Positions 57,511 through 64,000 of a DNA stretch of 64,000 nt are shown piece after piece (positions within the stretch are counted from its first letter, which is position 1; each line of letters starts with the position of its first letter). Source of the stretch: Castanea sativa (Eukaryota; Streptophyta; Magnoliopsida; Fagales; Fagaceae). The notes below the pieces were generated by a model, which was not told the DNA's origin, made no database searches, and was given only the letters and a program-made list of their open reading frames with translations. The stretch is taken from NCBI RefSeq assembly GCF_040712315.1, contig NC_134023.1:68794757-68858756 (forward strand), given 5' to 3'. The translations under genes were made by a program, and so were the position numbers.

Positions 57511-58410
57511 AGGAAGGAGAGATACAAACACAAGATAACACGCTGATGTGTTATCAAAGAGAAAATCGAAGAACTTAGCGAAAAACCTCTCCGCCGCATT
57601 CCAAGCGGTAAATCAATCCACTAGAAAATAAAGTTGGAGTACACGAATAACAAAAGACCCTCCAAGCCTAGTCTACCCAATGTACTTGAGCCCTCCAAGC
57701 TCCTGCGACCAACGGACTTTACGGAGTCATGTCTTCTCTAGTTTTTCAAATCTTGCAATATGCCTGATTGCATCCGCCAAGCCTCACTGGCTTCTTTTGG
57801 CAAATCCTCAAAACTTCCCAAGATCCAAAACACTTTCTACACTCTGAAAATGTGTGGGTTGTGTTTAGGTACAAATCTCCTCTCAAGGTATGGTAATATG
57901 AGAAGAAAAGAAAAGAGGCTACAATGATTTCTCATTAAGGATGGGTAACTCTCTCTCTAAAAGATAGGTGTGTGTGTTGTTGAAAACCTATCTACGGTTT
58001 TTGTCTCTGAATGGTCTCTCATACTTTTGAGGGTAATGGGGGCATTTATAGTATGGGTGAAGAGTAAGAAAGCCACACTTAAAAATCCTCCAGTCAGAGA
58101 GTTTCACGGGTATCTCACGGGAAGACCTTACCCGCGAGACACTCGCGAAATCCTCCAAGCTAGCACGATTCTTTAGCTTCCAGTCATGTGCTTCTCACAT
58201 TCCTTTCTCACGGGAACCCTTCTCGCAAACTTCTCGCGAGCTAGTTGCAAAATGCATTGATCTTCAATTAAGGTTGAGTCTTCACCAACTTAATACTAAA
58301 CCTAATACAATAGAATCCCACAAAATAGAAAGAACAAAATAAAGCAAATACAACACTTTTATCATGGAATAAAACCAACATAAAATGTAGTTGTAAATCA
58401 CAATTTTACA
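57325..58410 (-). mobile_element. solo LTR in dioxygenase intron 5
   Basis: Plus-strand ends TGAAAGCTTGG and CAATTTTACA with a perfect 5-bp target duplication ATACA (57320-57324 and 58411-58415). Same family and orientation as 53644-54617. No internal domain. Confidence 0.87.
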
Positions 58411-58611
58411 ATACAAATTACAGAAAATATGTTGTTTTTGTTATTATGGTATATTTAAGTCGAAAACCATATTTTAGAATACCAAAGTCTTTGGACAAGG
58501 TTTCAATCAAGTTCTCAACGTAATGCCTTTGGCTAGCTATATATAGTACATGCTTTTTTAATTTGTACATTAATTCTCTCCCTTTTGCACTGCTTTTATG
58601 TGACAGATGGA

Positions 58612-58783
58612 TTTTTTTTTTTTTTTTTTTTATACAAGATAGAATTTATACTCTAGCCTAATCTAAGTGTATATATGTGTAAAGCTCTCTCCTAGAGACT
58701 TGAACCCCGGCCCTTGCCCCCCACACTCTACAAGCATTTATACCTGTGGAGTGACCATCGCACCAAGAGTGTGCAGTGGTTAC
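58612..58783 (-). mobile_element. tRNA-derived SINE at the exon 6 splice acceptor
   Basis: On the minus strand: A-box-like GGTGCGATGGTCACTCC, B-box-like GGGTTCAAGTCTC, AGGAGAGAG, and a TATCTTGTATAAAA end with a run of 20 A. An 8-bp target duplication CAGATGGA flanks it (58604-58611 and 58784-58791); this duplication contains the AG of the splice acceptor and the first five bases of exon 6. Confidence 0.9.
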
Positions 58784-59307
58784 CAGATGGAATATTTGAC
58801 CGGTGGAGATTACATTGCTGGAATGCATGAAGTAGTTGTCACTGAGAAAACAACTGAAGCAATTAAACAAGCATTGGAGCAAAATCGAAGCCTATGGAGA
58901 GTATCCTCAACTGTAAGTGATCTCAACCATGCCAGCAATCAGGAAATCAATCATCCTTATCATTATTTTTATTTTCTATAAAGTTGGCATTTTTAGAGAG
59001 CTTATGAGTATTGTTAGAGACACAAATCTTTTTATAATTTATTTCACATTTGTTACTTTGATTTTATTTTGTCATACATCAAATCATAAACAAGGAATAC
59101 CAATGGTTGTAAAAAAATTTATGTCTCTGTACTTACTTTTTTTTTTCTCTTCTGTCATGTGTGTAGTTGTTTGCCCACATAGCATCAGATTCAGTGTTGA
59201 AGCCCTTGGGCCACTTTGCAGAAACACCACTTGCCAGAAACTATCCACCTATGTATGCAAGAGAGTTTATTAATCAAGAGCTTTCAGCTATCAATTTGAA
59301 GGGCTGA

Positions 59308-60330
59308 CAGATTGTAGCAATTGGTTTAGTAGATGCAAACTGCATCCTAAGGTTTTCTACATTATATAAGCTACAATAAAGAAGATTGACAAGCTGTAGA
59401 TTTTCTTCTTCAGTTTTTTTTCTTCTTCTTTTTTTCCATGTTTGGATTTGGCCATGGCATACATGCCATTGGATCTTTGTACTCTTCGAGGGTAAATCAA
59501 TCAACAAAGTTTTTATTGTTATATTTGATCCTTAAAGTTTGGATTAAATAAAATGGTTAGACTAGGTTTCCATCCAGATTAAATGCATTTTGCATATTTA
59601 TTAGACAAACAAACTATCTCTTTGTACCAAGAGTATTGTGGCTGAACTAATATTTTCTAGTGTTTTTAACAAAAACATTTAGGGTTTAAATCCTCCCTCC
59701 CTCATTGCATTAATTATAGTATTATCAAAAATAAATAAAACTACTCCCTTATGATTTTGATTCAATCATAATTTAGCCTCACAATATTTTTTAACTATTA
59801 CATTTTGATTACCTTTGAAATAAGATGAAAATGTTAGGGATACTCTGGACAAAACCAAATTAATGATTTCACTTTGGTCTAAACCTTAGAACATATGTAA
59901 CAATAAAAGGTTTAAGAAACTATATTGTATAGTGTCAAAAATCACAATGAGATAAGTTGGAATTTTCCCTAATTAACACTCTGTTTGTTTCAGCATCAAC
60001 GTTTTCTGGAAAATGGTTCATTTTTCAAAGAGTATTTTCTGGAAAACTATATCATTTTCCAGTGTTTGGCAACGACCTTGAAACTGAACTTGAGAATGTT
60101 TTCTGGTGTTTGGTATGAAAAATTTTATTTTTATTTTTTATATTTCTTGTGTAATTTAAAACATGTGTATTATGTAAACCAACTAATGTAATCAATATAA
60201 ATAATAATAAAAAACTAAGAATGAATTTGGTTTTCATACTAAAATTTTTACAATAGATACGACCAAAATTAGTTGTCAAATTTTTATGATCTCTACCACT
60301 CATCTTGCTCATATATATGGACAGAAACGT
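59308..60330. other. 3' flank of the dioxygenase and spacer
   Basis: The first ~200 bp is likely 3' UTR. The part from about 59980 (GTTTTCTGGAAAATGGTTC, TTTTCTGGAAAACTATATC) has short repeated TTTTCTGGAAAA words typical of a dispersed repeat. No gene. Confidence 0.4.
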
Positions 60331-60354
60331 CCACACACACACACACACACACAC

Positions 60355-60434
<80 letters not shown>
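60331..60434. repeat. (CA)n(TA)n microsatellite
   Basis: About 30 CA units with one break, then about 20 TA units. Confidence 0.95.
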
Positions 60435-60437
<3 letters not shown>

Positions 60438-60494
60438 ACCATTTGTCTATATACATAAAATTGAAAGTGGAATACATCTTTAATAAGTACAAAT

Positions 60495-61341
60495 TGTTAG
60501 GTTCTAAATACTTAGGAACTAATGTATTAGAACTCTAATGTGTATTGTTGGCAAACCATAATCAAAACAGGTGTTTAGTCTTGTTTTAGACTTGCTCAAA
60601 GTATGTCATTCATATAAAGTTGGAATCGAGTTAACACCAGAAGTTACTGTGCATTTCTGCCTGACTCAATCGATTGAGAATTAGACTCGACCGATCGAAA
60701 GTTGTGCAGATTATTTTTTCTGCAGAATTTTCAACTCAACCCTAAGCCCATATGACGTGTAGGGTTTTATGTTTTGCCCTAAGTATAAAAGGCAAACCCT
60801 AGTCACGTTTTTTAGGTTGCTCATATTGCTGTTTGTGTGAATCTCTTGTGAGATCTGAGAGGTGCTTGCCTTCACACAAGCTTAGGATTATCAAGAAGGA
60901 GATTTCTTCGAAAACTTGATGATCATTCAATTTTTTCCATAAGAGTTTAAAGATACATAAGCGAGAATGCTTATACTTACTGGAGAATCCAAGAAAGAAG
61001 GAGTCCGTGGTCTTGGAGCTTGCACGTGTTTATGTCAGTAAGTTTTCTACTGGTAGGTAGCAATAGGATGTTAGTGGTCTAAGTCGCTATTGTACAAACT
61101 TCGATTCTTTCATAATGGATTCAGGTTTACCTTAAGGATAACTAAGTTAAATCCTCCCCAGGTTTTTTACCAGTTTAGTTTTCCTAGATCATCATATCAT
61201 TGTGTTCTTTATATTTCCGCTGCTTTACATGATATGATTTATATGTGTTAACCTAGATCTGCATAATTTACCTAAGTTAATAATTTGGCTAAATAACTAG
61301 GTTAATCTAGTTGTTTTAAGGGGTCTAAATAAATTCCAACA
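60495..61341 (+). repeat. 5' LTR of the Copia element (847 bp)
   Basis: TG...CA ends, TATA-like AAGTATAAAAGGC near 60780, and the terminal word GGGGTCTAAATAAATTCC shared with the solo LTRs at 21918 and 38374. Confidence 0.88.
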
Positions 61342-61413
61342 AATGGTATCAGAGCAAATAGCTCTTGTGTGTAGATCTTTTGATCTCTGAGCTGATCCTT
61401 GACTCCTATTGTC

Positions 61414-63254
61414 ATGGAACACGGACACTCTCTTGTTATTCCTCCTCACTCTGATGGGAACAATTATACTTACTAAAAAGTCAGGATGAAAGCATTCCTG
61501 AAATCCATTGATGAAATAGTCTAGAACTCTATTGAATATGGATGGGAGAAGCCCACTACTCAAGTGAGTGAGTGGCAAACTTCTCAGAAATAAGTAGCCG
61601 CCTTCAATAGCATAGCTATGAATGCTATCTTTAATGTTGTTTCTATGGAGGAATTTAAGAGAATCTCTAATGTTGAGGTTGCTCACACTGCTTGGAATAT
61701 TCTCTAGACTGTGCATGAAGGCACAAAGGCAGTTAAGATCAATAAGTTGCAACAATTAACAACTAGATTTAAAAGCATTAGGATGTCTGATGATGAATCT
61801 TTTGATGAATTCTATGCTAAACTTAATGACATTGTTAATTCTGCATATAACTTGGGTGAAATCTATGATCAACCTAAAATTGTTAGGAAGATTCTTAGAT
61901 CTTTAACTGAAGATTTTAGACCCAAAGTGACTGTCATCACTAAGAGCAAGGATGTGAACTCCATCCCTGTTGATGAATGTGTAGGATCTCTTCAGTCCTA
62001 TGAGTTGGACCTACCCAAAACTAGCAAATCCAAATCAATGGCTTTTAAGTCTGTTGATTATATTGATGTTGGTGGATTTGATGATGAGCTCTCTGCTACA
62101 AAGATTGCTTACCTTGCCAAGAACTTTAGGAATTTCCATAGAAATAGCTACAGAAGAGCAAGAGGTAAAAACACCGATGAACCTAGAAACTTTAGGAAGA
62201 ATGATCCCACTAAGGTTAACAAAATTGAAAAACCTAGAGAAAAAGTAGGTCAATCTTCTAATAAGTCTATGGGTCCTCAATGTTTTGGATGTCAAGGGTA
62301 TGGTCATATGAAATCTGAATGTCCAACATTCTTGAGGTCTAAGGGTAAGGCTATGGTTGTAACCCTTAGTAATGACAAAGTTTCTGATAATGAGTCTGGC
62401 TGTGACAAGGATGGAAACTTCATTGCTTTCACTGCTACTGCTGTAGCCAATGAAAGTGTGACTGTTGAAGAAAACCCTTCTCATCGAAAACTTTCTGAGA
62501 ATGCAGATCTTCAAGAAGCCTACACTAAACTTTGCAAAGTTGCTACAAATGATGCCATGAGTGTTGAATTAGGCTTAAAGAAAATTACATCTCTTGAGCT
62601 TGATAAGAAAAATTTGCTTGTGAATTTGTTTGATGCTATTGAACTTTTGAATAATGTGAAGACTAAGAATATACTTTTACTTGATAAAGTTAAATCTTTG
62701 GAACATGAACTATCTGTTGCTAGAGAACAAACTAATAGGTCTGCTAGTTCCAAACTTGATCAAATGTTGAGTGTTCAAAAGTCTCTTTTCGATAAAACTG
62801 GTTTAGGTTTTGTAGAGAGCATCAATGTGTCTGCACCTAATTCCACAATCTTTGTTCTTTCATCTTCTTCTGAAACCCCTGTGAGTGAGGTTGTCAAACC
62901 CCCTGTGCGTGAGGTTGTCAAACCCATAGAAGTTTCACCTCCGAAGAAGATTAGGGTTGATCTAAAAGAGTCTAAATCTAAGAAGTCTACCCTTTCTAAG
63001 AACAAGACACATGATAAGTCTACATGGGTTTTTCATATTTGTGGAAAGTCTAGGCACATTTGTCCAACTGTTACAAGTTTCAAGCTGCTAAGAGAGCAAA
63101 CAAACTGAAAGTACATGTGCCTCAAGCACAAGATCTTATGGTACTTATTGGTGAGTTGGTAAAGGTTCTAAACCTTTATTCCAATTCTGGAGTTGGAAAT
63201 CATTCTAATATGAATAAGAACTCCAATGCTCAAGGTGCATCTAAAAGGCTTTAG
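61414..63254 (+). pseudogene. Copia gag polyprotein, broken
   Basis: Retrotransposon capsid/nucleocapsid protein. From the ATG at 61414 the frame is that of the UBN2-type gag region, with stops at about 61474 (TAA), 61522 (TAG), 61591 (TAA) and 61705 (TAG). From 61711 it stays open to 63108. It contains a CCHC zinc knuckle, CFGCQGYGHMKSEC (C-X2-C-X4-H-X4-C), a long coiled-coil-like segment rich in Leu/Lys/Glu (about 62520-62720), and a second degenerate knuckle (HICGKSRHIC). A single-base loss near 63070 shifts the frame, and the gag C-terminus continues in the next frame to about 63254. Non-functional. Confidence 0.85.
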
Positions 63255-63926
63255 ATGCAAAAGGCTCAATCTAAGTGAGTCTTTCTGACATGGTCCTTGT
63301 GCTTCATTGCTCTACTCTTTATGACCATTTTTTATGTTTTTTTTTTTTAGAATTTGCATTGCATAACATTCGTGCATTTCATTCTAAGAGTTTTTTTTTT
63401 TTGTTATTTTCATCAAAAATTTAAATAAAAAATAAAAAAAAAGAAAGCAAAATGTGTTTTGCATTTATTTTCTTGGTTTTGAAAAACAAGGTTGGTCAAT
63501 TTATTTTCACATAACATGTCTATGTACTTTGTTTAGCTTGGATGAGTTTATTTCTTGCACTTTACTAGTTAAAGCCTTGTAGTGCATGTTGTGTGGGAAG
63601 TTGTTTCTAGTTTTTGACTACTTTGTCATGATCTTGAAGTCACATGTCTTTGACTGTTGGACTTGAACCTTTTGAGAAAGGCATAAATAACCATCTCACC
63701 ACTGTTCACTAGCCAATCATGAACACCTTAGTGCATATCGTAAGATTTTGTGCTCGAGGAAGTGTAGCACATGCACAAAAAGAACATAAAGTGAGCCTCG
63801 GTTTAAATGATTAAAATTGGTGTGTACATTATTGGACTTAATGCTAAATCAAATAAGTAAAATTGGTGTGTACATTATCCCGGCTATTTTTTAATAAGTT
63901 TCTAAAAAATTTAGAATTTGTTGTTT
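63255..63926 (+). other. internal Copia sequence without pol
   Basis: Continues the retrotransposon interior with many stops and poly-T/A tracts. Protease, integrase and polymerase motifs were looked for and not seen. Confidence 0.5.
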
Positions 63927-64000
63927 GTGTGAATCTCTTGTGAGATCTGAAAGGTGCTTGCCTTCACACAAGCTTAGGATTATCAAGAAGTAGATTTCTT

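Larger units (their letters stand above)
52821..59307 (+). pseudogene. 2-oxoglutarate/Fe(II) dioxygenase gene, seven exons, damaged
   Basis: Exons: 52821-53106, 55296-55469, 55826-55916, 56010-56078, 56484-56690, 58787-58912, 59167-59307. With lesions ignored it would encode about 360 residues of the plant DIOX family (soluble oxidative enzyme using 2-oxoglutarate and Fe(II); substrate unknown). Iron ligands H229-x-D231 (YHYD) and H286 (AGMHEV) are present, as is R310-V-S for 2-oxoglutarate. Lesions: a 13-bp tandem duplication (CTTTCATTATCTA) at the end of exon 1 that shifts the frame; exon 3 is 91 nt where 93 is expected, best explained by two single-base losses; the exon 4 donor reads CAG|GATACG instead of CAG|GT; and a SINE sits at the exon 6 acceptor. 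Exon phases are otherwise all 0, and exons 5-7 are clean. Probably a young pseudogene, though an assembly error or a mis-set exon edge could explain some single-base lesions. Confidence 0.82.
60495..64000 (+). mobile_element. decayed Ty1/Copia retrotransposon, pol missing
   Basis: 5' LTR at 60495-61341 (TGTTAGGTTC ... TTCCAACA), primer-binding site TGGTATCAGAGC at 61344-61355 (initiator Met tRNA), then gag. After gag there is no protease, integrase or reverse transcriptase; at about 63927 the sequence enters LTR again (GTTTGTGTGAATCTCTTGTG, as at 60831), missing the first ~335 bp of the LTR. The window ends inside this 3' LTR. A deletion has therefore removed pol and the start of the 3' LTR. 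Confidence 0.88.

Noticed and set aside
11485..59307. P450 plus dioxygenase plus lipid-transfer gene as a biosynthetic gene cluster
   Set aside because: The families are common in plant metabolism, but two of the three loci types here are mostly pseudogenes, the genes lie tens of kb apart, and nothing in the sequence links their substrates.
60052..60538. Overlapping frames with His-Thr or Val-Cys and Tyr-Ile repeats
   Set aside because: They are translations of the (CA)n(TA)n microsatellite on both strands and carry no protein signal.
61297..62753. Minus-strand frames of 152, 159 and 77 codons over the Copia gag
   Set aside because: Antisense shadows of gag, explained by its codon composition.

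Overview
This is a 64 kb, AT-rich piece of a plant nuclear genome. The signs are spliced genes with GT-AG introns, plant-type A-class cytochrome P450s, a plant 8-cysteine lipid-transfer protein, a plant 2-oxoglutarate dioxygenase, and dense plant mobile elements (Copia LTRs, CACTA, hAT, Helitron, Stowaway, tRNA-derived SINEs). A dicot, perhaps a woody one, is my best guess. The sequence alone does not fix the species. I found no rRNA, tRNA gene, CRISPR array or bacterial-type operon.

Layout. 1-7.4 kb: no clear gene; two LTR-like elements, a small CACTA element (4925-5758), a Stowaway MITE (6343-6651) and a 300-bp tandem duplication. 7.4-8.55 kb: a broken kelch-repeat gene on the minus strand. 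9.9-10.9 kb: a 538-bp tandem repeat. 11.5-28.1 kb: a P450 cluster. Copy A (11485-15791, minus) is a pseudogene. Copy C (19835-20497, plus) is a frameshifted and truncated fragment. Copy B (23636-27149, minus) is an apparently intact two-exon gene for 513 residues. A tandem duplicate of the promoter and first ~30 codons of B follows at 27.5-28.1 kb. 29.3-33.0 kb: a second copy of the region upstream of copy C, split by a Helitron whose ends can be read exactly because the copy near 19.19 kb keeps the empty site. 35.9-36.9 kb: an intact lipid-transfer-like gene with a 17-nt last coding exon. 38-52 kb: no gene recognised; a solo Copia LTR, a hAT-like element holding a CACTA element that itself holds a foldback repeat, two more hAT-type elements, and SINEs. 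52.8-59.3 kb: a seven-exon 2OG-Fe(II) dioxygenase gene whose exons are all recognisable but which carries several reading-frame and splice-site lesions, solo LTRs in introns 1 and 5, and a SINE inserted exactly at the exon 6 splice acceptor. 60.5-64 kb: a decayed Copia element with 5' LTR, primer-binding site and gag, lacking pol, running into a truncated 3' LTR at the window edge.

Working together. Only two loci look functional, P450 copy B and the lipid-transfer-like gene, and nothing ties them into one pathway. P450, dioxygenase and lipid-transfer families are all common in plant specialised metabolism and defence, but co-localisation here does not prove a biosynthetic cluster. I did not find an undescribed system of genes. 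The most unusual observations are the SINE-duplicated splice acceptor, the Helitron with an in-window empty site, and a P450 subfamily lacking the usual I-helix acidic residue.
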